From NCBI RefSeq assembly GCF_031880315.1, contig NZ_CP134771.1, forward strand, positions 1,612,001-1,676,000: a stretch of DNA of 64,000 nucleotides, in the 5' to 3' direction. The DNA is from Pseudomonas baltica. GTDB taxonomy: Bacteria; Pseudomonadota; Gammaproteobacteria; Pseudomonadales; Pseudomonadaceae. The translations under genes were made by a program, and so were the position numbers. The notes below the pieces were generated by a model, which worked only from the letters and a program-made list of their open reading frames with translations, was not told the DNA's origin and did not search any database. Below are positions 1-8,679 of this stretch, piece after piece. Every line of letters starts with the position of its first letter. Positions within the stretch are counted from its first letter, which is position 1.

Positions 1-290
1 AAGGAAGCCAAGGTCACTGCCTTGCAGATGGCAATCAAAGCATCATTGCCGAAATAGCGCATGACCGCGCGGTACATGCCAACTCGGATGAAAATGGGCA
101 ACGATACCAAAGGCGCGGCGACGAACAGCCAGCTATGCCGGACCATTGGATTGTGGGCGTCCTCGAAGCCCAGGCGAACCACAAAGGCCAGGTACAAGGA
201 CAGCCATAGCACCAATACGTCCACACCCAGTTGCAGTGTGCGTTTGGTACGGCGTGACAGGCCCAACAGTTTCATTTTGAAGGCGTTCAT
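1..290 (-). CDS. wbpM: WbpM-family nucleotide-sugar 4,6-dehydratase, N-terminus only
   Basis: Partial gene; only the first 96 codons are inside the window and the gene runs off its left edge. The visible part begins MNAFKMKLLGLSRR and has hydrophobic stretches (VLVLWLSLYLAFVVRLG, then WLFVAAPLVSLPIFIRVGMY) followed by RAVMRYFGNDALIAICKA. This matches the membrane N-terminus of the large WbpM/PglF/CapD proteins, which convert UDP-GlcNAc to UDP-4-keto-6-deoxy sugars for QuiNAc or FucNAc. It is the conserved distal gene of Pseudomonas O-antigen loci that start near ihfB. It is separated from the operon upstream by two hairpins, so it may have its own promoter. The catalytic domain is not visible. 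Confidence 0.88.
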   Translation of the reverse strand, partial: MNAFKMKLLGLSRRTKRTLQLGVDVLVLWLSLYLAFVVRLGFEDAHNPMVRHSWLFVAAPLVSLPIFIRVGMYRAVMRYFGNDALIAICKAVTLAS

Positions 291-351
291 CGGTACTCGA
301 CCTCGCCACCTTTGATGGGACTGGCGGTCACCTTGCGAACGTTCGCAAGAT

Positions 352-421
352 TGAAAAATGAGGCCGCGAGACTAGCTCGCGGCGGGTGTTTCAATGATCG
401 ACCCGGCAGGGTGCCGGGTCG
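352..421 (-). terminator. Two tandem hairpins, the second a likely Rho-independent terminator
   Basis: Directly after the stop of the thiamine-diphosphate gene, read on the minus strand, there is first a strong stem GACCCGGCA / TGCCGGGTC (about 399-421). A second stem, CCGCGAG / CTCGCGG (about 364-382), is followed by CCTCATTTTTC. The second has the GC stem plus T-run of an intrinsic terminator. Together they would end the O-antigen operon before wbpM. Confidence 0.7.
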
Positions 422-429
422 TTCAGTTA

Positions 430-2214
430 TTACAGATAACGTGCAACCTTCCCGACCACCGCTTCAGGCAAGTCCGGAGACATCTGATGCAGCGGATTGG
501 AAGCCATACCGGTCGGTGTGACACGGCTGGTAATTTTCGGGAAGTAGGTCTGCTCTGGGTCGACCTTGACGATAAAGGCACCCGGGCCATCACTCTCGAG
601 CAGCGCGGCAAAGTCAGTCGAGCTCTCGAAGCCCGGCTCTACACGCACTACTGGGATACCGTAGGCCGCGAACAGCGCTGCCCAGTTCGGCAGGCCGAGG
701 CCAGTCTCGATATCGCAACCCACATAGCGGCCACCGAAGTAGCTGCGCTGGGTGGAGCGGATGGACGCGTAACCCGAGTCGTCGAAGATGAAGATCTTCA
801 AATTCAGGCGATTGACGCCCACAGTACCGATTTCCTGCAGGTTCTGGGCGAAACCGCCGTCACCTTCAACCAGGATGACCCGCTGCTCAGGGTTGGCAAA
901 CGCGGCGCCGATGGCTCCGCTAAGGCCGTAACCCATGGACGCCAAACCCTTGTTGGTAACCACGCGCTGCCCAGCCTTTTGGGCGAACACTTGCATCATC
1001 ACGGTAAAAGCCCCACCGCTGCTGCATGGCACGACCACGTCGTCGGCCTTGAGCAAGGTGGACAGGTGCTCGACCAGCTTGAAAGGCGACTGGTAGCCGT
1101 CGTGAGTGACGTTATCTTCGATCAGTGGCACGGATGCTTGCACTTCACGGCAGTAGCCATGCCACTCGCTCCACTGGCCCTCGATCTTGCCAGCCAGGGT
1201 CTTGAGCCAAGGATTGACGTCAGCGCAGATCGGCACATCGACGGTAGGATGGCCCTTGGTCAGCTCGGCAACGTCAACATCGACTTGCACGACTTTGCCG
1301 CCACGGCCAAATTCCTGCCAGTTGAAGCCTGTCTGTTGCAGACCCAGGCGCGTACCCAAAGCCAGCACCACATCTGCCTGTTGCAGCAACAGGTTGGCGT
1401 AACGCTGGCCCCAGGTGTTCGGCCTGCCGAAATAGCACGGGTGATCGGCAGGGATGCGATCCAGGCCGTTCCAGGTAGTGAACAGCGGCAGCGAGTGCTG
1501 TTCGGCGACTGCGGTCAGCGCCGCGGCAGCTTCGCGGCTGACGCCGCCACCGATCAGTACCGCCGGGCGCTGGGCGCTACGCAGTAATGCCAGGACTTCC
1601 TCCAGGGAGTTGTCAGCGGTACGCACGCCAGCAGGTATTGGAAGCGCTTTGCCGGTGATAGCAGCGGCTGGCGTAGTCGGCAGCTCTTCGGCGCTCATCA
1701 GGCGGCCTTGTACGTCCAGCGGCAGCTCGATGAACACCGGGCCTGGGCGACCACGCTCGGTGGCAGCGCAAAGGGCCAGGAAAGCTTCGCGGGACACCTG
1801 AGTGTCCAGGCGCTCTGCGGCCACTGTGATCGGGCGAGCAATGGCAATGCCGTCGATTTCCTGGATGCCGCGCTGGCGCAGCTGGCCATGGCTGAGGTCA
1901 GCGGTCTTGACCTGACCACCAATCACCAGCAACTCACGGCTTTCGAGGAACGCGCCACTCAGGGCGGTCACGATGTTGGTAAGGCCAGGGCCGGCCGTGA
2001 CCAGCGCCAGGGCCTTGCTGCCGTCCGCCGAGGTAGCATTGAAGTATTCGGCGGCGATGCCCGCTGCCACTTCGTGCACCACGGGGATGCAGGTCAGGTT
2101 GTGACTGAGGCTTTCCAGCAGGTGCATGATGTTGCCGCCGGCCACAAAGAAACAGTGCGTATAGCCTGCTTCTGCCAGCCAGCTGCTGATCCAGTCACTG
2201 TACTTTTTCTGCAT
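430..2214 (-). CDS. Thiamine-diphosphate-dependent, acetolactate-synthase-like enzyme (YerE-like)
   Basis: About 594 residues with the three-part layout of the acetolactate synthase / pyruvate decarboxylase superfamily. An N-terminal pyrimidine-binding domain carries the activating Glu in VVHEVAAG, and a C-terminal domain carries GDGGF followed by DDSGY, where NN is usual. It lies in one operon with rfbF, rfbG and rfbH. In yersiniose A synthesis the related enzyme YerE transfers a two-carbon unit from pyruvate onto C4 of CDP-3,6-dideoxy-4-ketohexose, and that is the inferred role here. The ATG at 2214 is chosen because GGGAG lies about 6 bases upstream; a GTG at 2220 is also in frame. The gene overlaps the end of wzt by 20 bases. 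An ordinary housekeeping acetolactate synthase is unlikely in this context. Confidence 0.72.
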   Translation of the reverse strand: MQKKYSDWISSWLAEAGYTHCFFVAGGNIMHLLESLSHNLTCIPVVHEVAAGIAAEYFNATSADGSKALALVTAGPGLTNIVTALSGAFLESRELLVIGGQVKTADLSHGQLRQRGIQEIDGIAIARPITVAAERLDTQVSREAFLALCAATERGRPGPVFIELPLDVQGRLMSAEELPTTPAAAITGKALPIPAGVRTADNSLEEVLALLRSAQRPAVLIGGGVSREAAAALTAVAEQHSLPLFTTWNGLDRIPADHPCYFGRPNTWGQRYANLLLQQADVVLALGTRLGLQQTGFNWQEFGRGGKVVQVDVDVAELTKGHPTVDVPICADVNPWLKTLAGKIEGQWSEWHGYCREVQASVPLIEDNVTHDGYQSPFKLVEHLSTLLKADDVVVPCSSGGAFTVMMQVFAQKAGQRVVTNKGLASMGYGLSGAIGAAFANPEQRVILVEGDGGFAQNLQEIGTVGVNRLNLKIFIFDDSGYASIRSTQRSYFGGRYVGCDIETGLGLPNWAALFAAYGIPVVRVEPGFESSTDFAALLESDGPGAFIVKVDPEQTYFPKITSRVTPTGMASNPLHQMSPDLPEAVVGKVARYL

Positions 2215-2944
2215 GATCACTCCCGGTGAGCTCTTGAACGGATTCTTCGCGAACGATCTTGCCGTGTTCCACGTGCAAGATTCGCGTACAGGTGCGCGCT
2301 AGCAGCGCCGTATCGTGCGAAGCGATCACGACGATCGCCGCACGGTTGATCAAATGGGTGAGTCGCTCCGCGGCCCGCTCCTTGAAATCCTCGTCGCCTA
2401 CGCTCAGCCATTCGTCCATCAGCAGGATATCAGCCCCTACCGAGGTTGAAATCGCGAACGCCAAGCGCATCATCATACCGCTTGAATAGGTACGAACCGG
2501 AAGTTTCAGGTAATCGCCAAGCCCGGAGAAATCGCAGATGTCGTCGATATGCGGCTTGATGCGCTTCGGCGAGATCCCCATGGTGATAGCACGCAGGGTA
2601 ATGTTCTCGATGCCGCTGGAATCGAAATCGAACCCCTGGCCGATATCCAGCAGCGAGGTCACCGAGCCAGCCATATCCAGAATCCCGCTGGCCGGCTCAT
2701 AGACACCACTGAGTGCGCGAAGCAAAGTCGTCTTGCCGGACCCGTTGTGCCCCAGCAGTCCAACGCGCTCGCCATCGTTGATGGTGAAACTTGAACCGTC
2801 GACCGCACGGACTGTAACCCGTGAGTCCGTCCCAGCCAATTTGCCGCCAGTGGCGGCCTTGAGGAACGTCTTGCGCATCGACCGCTGCGCGCCTTGGTAG
2901 ATCGGAAACTCGACGACCAGGTCCTTCGCAATAATATGGGCCAT
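2195..2944 (-). CDS. wzt: ABC transporter ATP-binding protein for polysaccharide export (Wzt, short form)
   Basis: 249-residue ATPase with Walker A GHNGSGKTT, ABC signature YSSGMMMRLAF and Walker B DILLMDEW, in the order seen in Wzt/KpsT/TagH proteins. It would energise export of undecaprenyl-linked glycan with the permease three bases upstream. It ends shortly after the nucleotide-binding domain, so it lacks the C-terminal carbohydrate-binding domain of the roughly 400-residue Wzt proteins that recognise capped chains. It is more like the short Wzt of uncapped O-antigens such as Klebsiella O2a. Its end overlaps the next gene, which suggests coupled translation. Confidence 0.9.
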   Translation of the reverse strand: MAHIIAKDLVVEFPIYQGAQRSMRKTFLKAATGGKLAGTDSRVTVRAVDGSSFTINDGERVGLLGHNGSGKTTLLRALSGVYEPASGILDMAGSVTSLLDIGQGFDFDSSGIENITLRAITMGISPKRIKPHIDDICDFSGLGDYLKLPVRTYSSGMMMRLAFAISTSVGADILLMDEWLSVGDEDFKERAAERLTHLINRAAIVVIASHDTALLARTCTRILHVEHGKIVREESVQELTGSDHAEKVQ

Positions 2945-2947
2945 GGG

Positions 2948-3751
2948 CTACAACCAATAAACGATGCGCGTACGAAACCGCGCAAACAAAAGAAACGAGA
3001 CCGCTGCGGTCCCCAGCAGAATCAAGCCCACATGACCCCAGAGGGCTGGGGTCAGTGGTTGGCCCAGCAGCGGGTTACGTACCAGTTCGAGCAAGTAGTA
3101 GAACGGGTTGATTTCCGCGATCCACATACGAGTGTTAAGGACATCCGCCTTCCACATGATGGGCGTCATGAAGAACACCACCTGCAGAATGTTGGCAACG
3201 ATCTGCGGAATGTCACGGAAGCGCGCGCTGAGCAATCCGACAGCCAGTGCCAGCCAGAACAGAAAGACTCCTATCACCGCCAACCCGACCACTGCCAGCA
3301 ATAGGCCCATTGGATTGAACGGCAGGAACCACAGCACCACCCCGATCAGCACCACAGCGTTGTGAAGAAATACCAGGATGTTGCGCCATACCAGGCGCAA
3401 CACATAGGACGACAGGGGTATCCGCGCCGCCTTGATACCGCCCTCAGCACCGGTGAACACCGAACAGCTTTCGTTGATCACGATGGACATGAAGTTCCAG
3501 GTGATCATGCCTGCGGCCAGGTACGGAATGTAGTCGTGCACGTCCATCTTGAACAACCCGGCGTACATCACCCCCAGGCCGCCGATCAATACGGCAGTAC
3601 TGAGAGTAATCCACAAAGGCCCTAATACCGACCGGCGATAACGCTGGCGAATATCGTGGCTGCCAAGGAATGCCCATGTTTCAGTTGCGGTCAACGCCCC
3701 GACCAGATCTCTCCAGGCCTCGGCCATTCGTATAGAAAAGCGCTTGCTCAA
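2948..3751 (-). CDS. wzm: ABC transporter permease for polysaccharide export (Wzm)
   Basis: 267 residues with about six membrane segments, such as LWITLSTAVLIGGLGVMYAG and LLLAVVGLAVIGVFLFWLAL. The cytoplasmic start contains DIRQRYRRSVLGPLW, typical of ABC-2 polysaccharide permeases (Wzm/KpsM/TagG). With Wzt it moves the finished lipid-linked chain across the inner membrane. The start is taken as a TTG at 3751 with AGGG upstream, 12 bases after the rfbH stop. The first in-frame ATG is at 3727 and has a poorer ribosome-binding site. No Wzx, Wzy or Wzz gene is in the window, which agrees with ABC-dependent export. Confidence 0.9.
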   Translation of the reverse strand: MSKRFSIRMAEAWRDLVGALTATETWAFLGSHDIRQRYRRSVLGPLWITLSTAVLIGGLGVMYAGLFKMDVHDYIPYLAAGMITWNFMSIVINESCSVFTGAEGGIKAARIPLSSYVLRLVWRNILVFLHNAVVLIGVVLWFLPFNPMGLLLAVVGLAVIGVFLFWLALAVGLLSARFRDIPQIVANILQVVFFMTPIMWKADVLNTRMWIAEINPFYYLLELVRNPLLGQPLTPALWGHVGLILLGTAAVSFLLFARFRTRIVYWL

Positions 3752-3763
3752 AGGGTGCCCTAT

Positions 3764-5083
3764 TTATTTTTGATTGATGCCGAAGAAGGTTTCGATGCGA
3801 TCCACGACATAGTCGAGCATCTCAGGGGTCAGGCCTGGCCACACGCCGATCCAGAACGTCTGGTTCATGATCCGGTCAGTGTTTTCCAAGGTGCCCGAAA
3901 CGCGATATTCACGGCCAATCATGTATGGCTGGCGCAGCAGGTTGCCGGCGAACAGCAGGCGCGTGCCGACCTTGTGGTCGTCCAGGTAAGTCAGCAGGTC
4001 GAGACGGGTGAACGCAGTCCCTTCCTTGAGGCTGATCGGGAAACCGAACCAGGAGGGATCGCTGCCTTCGGTAGGCTCTGGCAGCACCAGGAACTCCTGG
4101 CAGCGGGCGAGCTTTTCTTTCAGATAAGCGAAGTTGCGTTTGCGTGCCTCGATGAAGGACGGCAGCTTGTCCATCTGCGCCAGCGCGCAAGCGGCTTGCA
4201 TGTCCGAGATCTTGAGGTTGTAGCCTAGGTGCGAGTAGGTGTACTTGTGGTCGTAACCGTAGGGCAGATCGCCCAGCTGCCAGCAGAAACGCTTTTTGCA
4301 AGTGTTGTCTTCGCCCGGCGGGCAGAAGCACGAGCGGCCCCAGTCACGGATCGATTCAACGGCCAGGCGCAGCTTGGACTTGTTGGTGAACACCGCACCG
4401 CCTTCACCCATGGTGATGTGGTGGGCCGGGTAGAAGCTGAGGGTGCCGATGTCGCCGAAGTTGCCGACCATCTTGCCGTCGTAGGTAGAACCCAGTGCAT
4501 CGCAGCAGTCTTCGACCAGCCAGAGCTTGTACTTGTCGCACAGCTCACGGATCTTGCGCAGATTGAACGGGTTACCCAGAGTGTGGGCCAGCATGATCGC
4601 TTTGGTTTTCGGCGAAATGGCGGCTTCGATCAAATCCGGGTCGATGTTGTAAGTGGTCGGATCGACGTCGACGAACACCGGGATCGCGCCGTTCTGGATG
4701 ATCGGGTTGACGGAGGTCGGGAAGCCCGCAGCCACACCGATCACTTCGTCACCGGGCTTGATGGCACGGGCGCCCAAAGTCGGCGAGGTCAGTGCGGTGA
4801 ACGCCAGCAGGTTGGCCGAAGAGCCCGAGTTGGTAGTCAGTACGTGCTTGACGCCGAGGAACTTGCTCAGGCGTTTTTCGAATTCGGCGTTGAAGCGGCC
4901 GGTGGTCAGCCAGCCATCCAGCGAGGCCTGGATCATCAGGCCGACTTCGGCACCATCGATGACCTTGCCAGACGGCGGAATTGCGGTCACGCCGGGCACG
5001 AATTCGCGGCGCGCGAAAGCGGTCTTGGAGTATTGCTGGGCCAGATCGTCGATCTGTTTTCTGAGGTCGTCTTGGGTGTTCAT
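3764..5083 (-). CDS. rfbH: CDP-4-keto-6-deoxyglucose 3-dehydratase (E1)
   Basis: About 439 residues, the usual size for RfbH/DdhC. It is a PMP-dependent iron-sulfur enzyme that removes the C3 hydroxyl of CDP-4-keto-6-deoxyglucose. The PLP lysine is replaced by His in [12 protein letters not shown], as expected. The [2Fe-2S] motif C-X57-C-X1-C-X7-C is fully preserved: the second Cys of EDCC, then SCFC, then the Cys of DNTC. The ATG at 5083 gives the family's usual N-terminus ([11 protein letters not shown]); a GTG at 5110 overlapping the rfbG stop would add nine residues. The E3 reductase that normally re-reduces this enzyme is not encoded nearby. Confidence 0.95.
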   Translation of the reverse strand: MNTQDDLRKQIDDLAQQYSKTAFARREFVPGVTAIPPSGKVIDGAEVGLMIQASLDGWLTTGRFNAEFEKRLSKFLGVKHVLTTNSGSSANLLAFTALTSPTLGARAIKPGDEVIGVAAGFPTSVNPIIQNGAIPVFVDVDPTTYNIDPDLIEAAISPKTKAIMLAHTLGNPFNLRKIRELCDKYKLWLVEDCCDALGSTYDGKMVGNFGDIGTLSFYPAHHITMGEGGAVFTNKSKLRLAVESIRDWGRSCFCPPGEDNTCKKRFCWQLGDLPYGYDHKYTYSHLGYNLKISDMQAACALAQMDKLPSFIEARKRNFAYLKEKLARCQEFLVLPEPTEGSDPSWFGFPISLKEGTAFTRLDLLTYLDDHKVGTRLLFAGNLLRQPYMIGREYRVSGTLENTDRIMNQTFWIGVWPGLTPEMLDYVVDRIETFFGINQK

Positions 5084-5106
5084 CAGGTAATCCGCGTTCG
5101 TTGTGG

Positions 5107-6183
5107 TCACGCTTGCGAGAAGCGTGAAATTTGATCAATACAAACTTGTCGCATGTCGCTGCCGGCCAGGAATTCCCGGTGCCATCCAACGACTTCATCC
5201 AACGCTCGGGCGAGGGACCAGCGTGGTGTCCAGGACAGGTCGGCACGGGCTTTGGAGCAGTCGAGCTTCAGGTAATGGGCTTCGTGGGGCGCCGAGGCAT
5301 TGGCCTCGATGCGGAACTGCGAGCCATCGGCCCAGCACTGAGTCATGCGCTCGGCAATCCAGCTGACCGGTTGCGCGTCGGCATCCGCAGGGCCGAAGTT
5401 CCAGCCCTCGGCGAATTGTGCCCCATCTTCATACAAGCGCTGGGCTAGCACCAAGTAACCAGACAGCGGCTCAAGCACGTGCTGCCACGGGCGAATCGCC
5501 CCTGGGTTGCGGATGATAGCGACTTCCTTGCGCTCAAAGGCGCCCAGCAAGTCAGGGATCAGACGGTCGGCCGCCCAATCACCACCACCGATCACATTAC
5601 CCGCACGGCCACTGCCCAACGCGAGGCCGTGCTCGGCATGACGCGCGGGGTTGAAATAGGAGTTCCGATAGGCTGAGGTGACCAACTCCGTGCAGCCCTT
5701 ACTGGCGCTATAAGGATCGTAGCCGCCCATGGCTTCGTTCTCGCGATAGCCCCAGGCCCACTCGCGGTTCTCGTAGCACTTGTCGGAGCTGACAACCACG
5801 CAGGCCTTGATGCCACCGCATGAGCGCATGGCTTCGAGCAGGTGCACGGTGCCCATGACGTTGGTGGCGAAGGTTTCTACCGGCGCGTCATAGGAGTAGC
5901 GAACCAGCGGCTGCGCGGCCAGGTGCAGGACGATGTCCGGCTTGGCCTGCGCCATTGCCGCGGTCAACGCTGCCTGGTCGCGGATGTCGCCGATAAGGGA
6001 AGTCATGCCCTCCCCCACTGCAGCGACCTCGAACAGGCTCGGTGTGGTCGACGGAGCCAGAGCGAAACCGGTGACAGTCGCGCCCATTTCCTGCAGCCAC
6101 AGCGCCAGCCAGCCGCCTTTGAAGCCCGTGTGACCGGTCAGGAAGACCTTTTTGCCCTGCCAGAATCCGCGATCTATCACCAT
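5107..6183 (-). CDS. rfbG: CDP-glucose 4,6-dehydratase
   Basis: About 358 residues, an extended short-chain dehydrogenase fold. The NAD-binding motif is [14 protein letters not shown] near residue 12, and the YDPYSASKG segment supplies the catalytic Tyr-X3-Lys. It converts CDP-glucose to CDP-4-keto-6-deoxyglucose, the second step of CDP-3,6-dideoxyhexose synthesis. The ATG at 6183 is chosen because GGAAAG lies just upstream and the resulting start ([12 protein letters not shown]) matches the family; a longer frame to 6213 is open but lacks support. The start overlaps the rfbF stop by seven bases, and the end touches rfbH. Confidence 0.95.
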   Translation of the reverse strand: MVIDRGFWQGKKVFLTGHTGFKGGWLALWLQEMGATVTGFALAPSTTPSLFEVAAVGEGMTSLIGDIRDQAALTAAMAQAKPDIVLHLAAQPLVRYSYDAPVETFATNVMGTVHLLEAMRSCGGIKACVVVSSDKCYENREWAWGYRENEAMGGYDPYSASKGCTELVTSAYRNSYFNPARHAEHGLALGSGRAGNVIGGGDWAADRLIPDLLGAFERKEVAIIRNPGAIRPWQHVLEPLSGYLVLAQRLYEDGAQFAEGWNFGPADADAQPVSWIAERMTQCWADGSQFRIEANASAPHEAHYLKLDCSKARADLSWTPRWSLARALDEVVGWHREFLAGSDMRQVCIDQISRFSQA

Positions 6184-6947
6184 ACTTTCCACGGCGCGAC
6201 CTTGCGTTCCCACAGGTCTTCCAGCTGTTGTTTCTCGCGCAGGGTGTCCATCGGCTGCCAGAAGCCGCCGTGCTCATAGGCCAACAGGTTGCCGGTGCTG
6301 GCGAGCGCTTCGAGTGGCTCGCGCTCCCAGATGGTTTCGTCTTCTGCGATGAGGTCGATCACTTCGGGCTTGAGCACGAAGTAGCCACCGTTGATCCAGG
6401 AGTCGTCACCGTGGGGCTTCTCGCGGAAGCTCTCGACGAAATGGTTGTTGATGTTCAGGGCACCAAAGCGGCCTGGCGGCTGGGTGGCCGTGACCGTCGC
6501 CTTTTTACCGTGCGCCTTGTGGAAGGCCACCAACTTGCCGATATCGACATCGGCCACGCCGTCACCGTACGTGAAGCAGAAGTCTTCACCTGGCTCAAGG
6601 TACTCGCGCACACGGCGCAGGCGGCCGCCGGTCTGAGAGTCGGCACCGGTATCCACCAGCGTCACACGCCAAGGCTCGGCGTTGTTCTGGTGGACTTCCA
6701 TCTGGTTCTTGGCCATGTCGAAGGTTACGTCCGACATGTGCAGGAAGTAGTTGGCGAAGTACTCTTTGATCACGTAACCCTTGTAGCCCAGGCAAATCAC
6801 GAAATCGTTCACGCCGTAGTGGGAGTAGGTTTTCATGATGTGCCAGAGGATCGGTCGGCCACCTATTTCAACCATAGGTTTCGGGCGAGTGCTCGTCTCT
6901 TCACTCAGACGACTACCCAGCCCGCCTGCCAAAATTACTGCTTTCAT
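6177..6947 (-). CDS. rfbF: Glucose-1-phosphate cytidylyltransferase
   Basis: 256 residues. The N-terminus MKAVILAGGLGSRL carries the nucleotidyltransferase signature, followed by TRPKPMVEIGGRPILWHIM and the acidic FTYGDGVADVD. It makes CDP-glucose from CTP and glucose-1-phosphate, the entry step for rfbG and rfbH downstream. The ATG at 6947 is supported by an AGGAG about seven bases upstream; the frame is open to 6965. The first gene of the contiguous rfbF-rfbG-rfbH set. Confidence 0.95.
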   Translation of the reverse strand: MKAVILAGGLGSRLSEETSTRPKPMVEIGGRPILWHIMKTYSHYGVNDFVICLGYKGYVIKEYFANYFLHMSDVTFDMAKNQMEVHQNNAEPWRVTLVDTGADSQTGGRLRRVREYLEPGEDFCFTYGDGVADVDIGKLVAFHKAHGKKATVTATQPPGRFGALNINNHFVESFREKPHGDDSWINGGYFVLKPEVIDLIAEDETIWEREPLEALASTGNLLAYEHGGFWQPMDTLREKQQLEDLWERKVAPWKVW

Positions 6948-7020
6948 CGTTTGCTCCTGCGTCATCTCTAATAAGTTTCAACGGGGTTGGATCACGAAGC
7001 AACCCCAGCTAAGGAACGGA

Positions 7021-8658
7021 TCATCTAGCCAACAGCCGCTTGCCTAAACGTACGCATTTCCCTATGGGATAGGTAAACAGGTAGGTAAATTTACGCACCC
7101 ACAATGTGGCTTGGCGATAAATCTGGACGGACCCGGAGTACTCATGCGCTACGCGGTGCATCACGCTGATGTGCTGCTCACCGAGATGATGCAAATCGGC
7201 CACCGCCCGGGTGGCAAGGTGGTGCATATCAACCATGGCCCGGTTGCCGGCTGTGACAGCTTGCCGATGCACTTCGACTGAACTCGTATATTCGCTTAGA
7301 AAGCGCTGCATCAGATCCACTGGCCGTCTTCGCGACGCACGGGCCAAGCCCATTTTGGCCTGATCAGCGGCCTTGGCCACCAAGGAATCCAGATTGTCAG
7401 CTAGCAGCAGCGCCGGCGCGTGTTCTTCAAGATCAATTACAGAAAGAGCGGCGATCACCCCACCATCGATCTGCGGCTGCACTGCGACCCAATGGCACGC
7501 CATACGGTAAATGTGATAACCGTACCGATCCCCTTGCCAATTATTGCGGTAAACATCAGCATCATGAAGCCGATGAATACGATCAAAAGTCGCTTGCAGC
7601 TCCTCCAACTCTTCCCGTGAGCGCTGCCCGGTTGCTATTTGGTGCAGCTGTAAAATAGGCTCGAACAAGTCATAGGTGAAGAGATCACAGGACACGAAGA
7701 AATTTCGGATCTCCGCCAACACCTCGGCGTCGACTTGAAACCTTTCCTCCGAGAAGTGGATAGACGCCACAACCTGCGTATAAACCTTGTGAATACATTC
7801 ATTCAAGAGCTTAAACCGTGATCCATCGCGGCGACTTTCGAAAATCCTCGGTAAACTTCCGCCTGTGATGACACCCCTATCAACCAACCACTTGAACTGC
7901 AAGGCCATGCCAACGCCCCAGAAATGGTGATCTGCGACATTTAGGCGCTCGGCTACCTTTTTGAAGTGCGCGACCTGTTTAAGGCCGTCAGAATTCCGGT
8001 AATACACAAGTGGCATATTGACAATGCGACTCCTACGATGCGCGAAGCAAGCTAGGAACCAGCAAACATGGGAATACAACGGCTGAATAGCTTGAGCTTC
8101 CCAAGCGATTTCAATATCAGCATATTCACGCCGAAAAATCACATTAGAAATACCTGCCAGCATAAACCCGAAACCAGCTGTTTCGATCAGTTGGTCTGCA
8201 GATACATCCATATAAGCGTTGCGCATGGAGACCATCTTCGGGCACAACACCTGGCCGTCGTCGTCAATGACCGGCGAATTGAAGACATAAAGATCCGCAG
8301 CATTCTCCCTGATCATGGAAATCAGGTATAGAATAGTACCTACGGTAGGTATATCATCGTCACCGTGATACCAAACAAACTCCCCAGCGCACAACTCCAG
8401 AGAGTGAAACATATTCAGCTCCGCAGTCTCGAGAAACTCTTTGCGATTGTAGAGCTTGATGCCTCCCCCGATGAGAGGCTCAATGAGTTCGCGGGTGCTG
8501 TCATTGGAGCAATTATTGACAACCACTATCTCGATGTCGTCGGTCAGCGGCATAAGGTTCTGCTTCAGAAACAACACTAAAGCATGCACACGCTTACCAC
8601 GATTATAAGTGGGAATACAGATTGTAAGCGCTGGCTTTCTGGGCAATACCATTTCCAT
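7021..8658 (-). CDS. Family-2 glycosyltransferase with a long helical C-terminal extension
   Basis: 545 residues. The GT-A domain is at about residues 9-250: ALTICIPTYNRG at the start, VVVNNCSND, and the metal-binding HGDDD at about residue 100. The acceptor and linkage cannot be told from sequence. The last 100 residues are unusual. A motif EYTSSVEVHRQA (about 456-467) returns as EYSGSVQIYRQA (about 506-517), with eleven-residue repeats built on MHHL / LHHL / MHRV between, which suggests an amphipathic helix. Base composition is visibly richer in A+T than the housekeeping genes, consistent with acquired O-antigen DNA. The start at 8658 lacks a strong ribosome-binding site; an ATG two codons later is equally possible. 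Confidence 0.82.
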   Translation of the reverse strand: MEMVLPRKPALTICIPTYNRGKRVHALVLFLKQNLMPLTDDIEIVVVNNCSNDSTRELIEPLIGGGIKLYNRKEFLETAELNMFHSLELCAGEFVWYHGDDDIPTVGTILYLISMIRENAADLYVFNSPVIDDDGQVLCPKMVSMRNAYMDVSADQLIETAGFGFMLAGISNVIFRREYADIEIAWEAQAIQPLYSHVCWFLACFAHRRSRIVNMPLVYYRNSDGLKQVAHFKKVAERLNVADHHFWGVGMALQFKWLVDRGVITGGSLPRIFESRRDGSRFKLLNECIHKVYTQVVASIHFSEERFQVDAEVLAEIRNFFVSCDLFTYDLFEPILQLHQIATGQRSREELEELQATFDRIHRLHDADVYRNNWQGDRYGYHIYRMACHWVAVQPQIDGGVIAALSVIDLEEHAPALLLADNLDSLVAKAADQAKMGLARASRRRPVDLMQRFLSEYTSSVEVHRQAVTAGNRAMVDMHHLATRAVADLHHLGEQHISVMHRVAHEYSGSVQIYRQATLWVRKFTYLFTYPIGKCVRLGKRLLAR

Positions 8659-8679
8659 ATTTAGAATCCGACCTTATTA

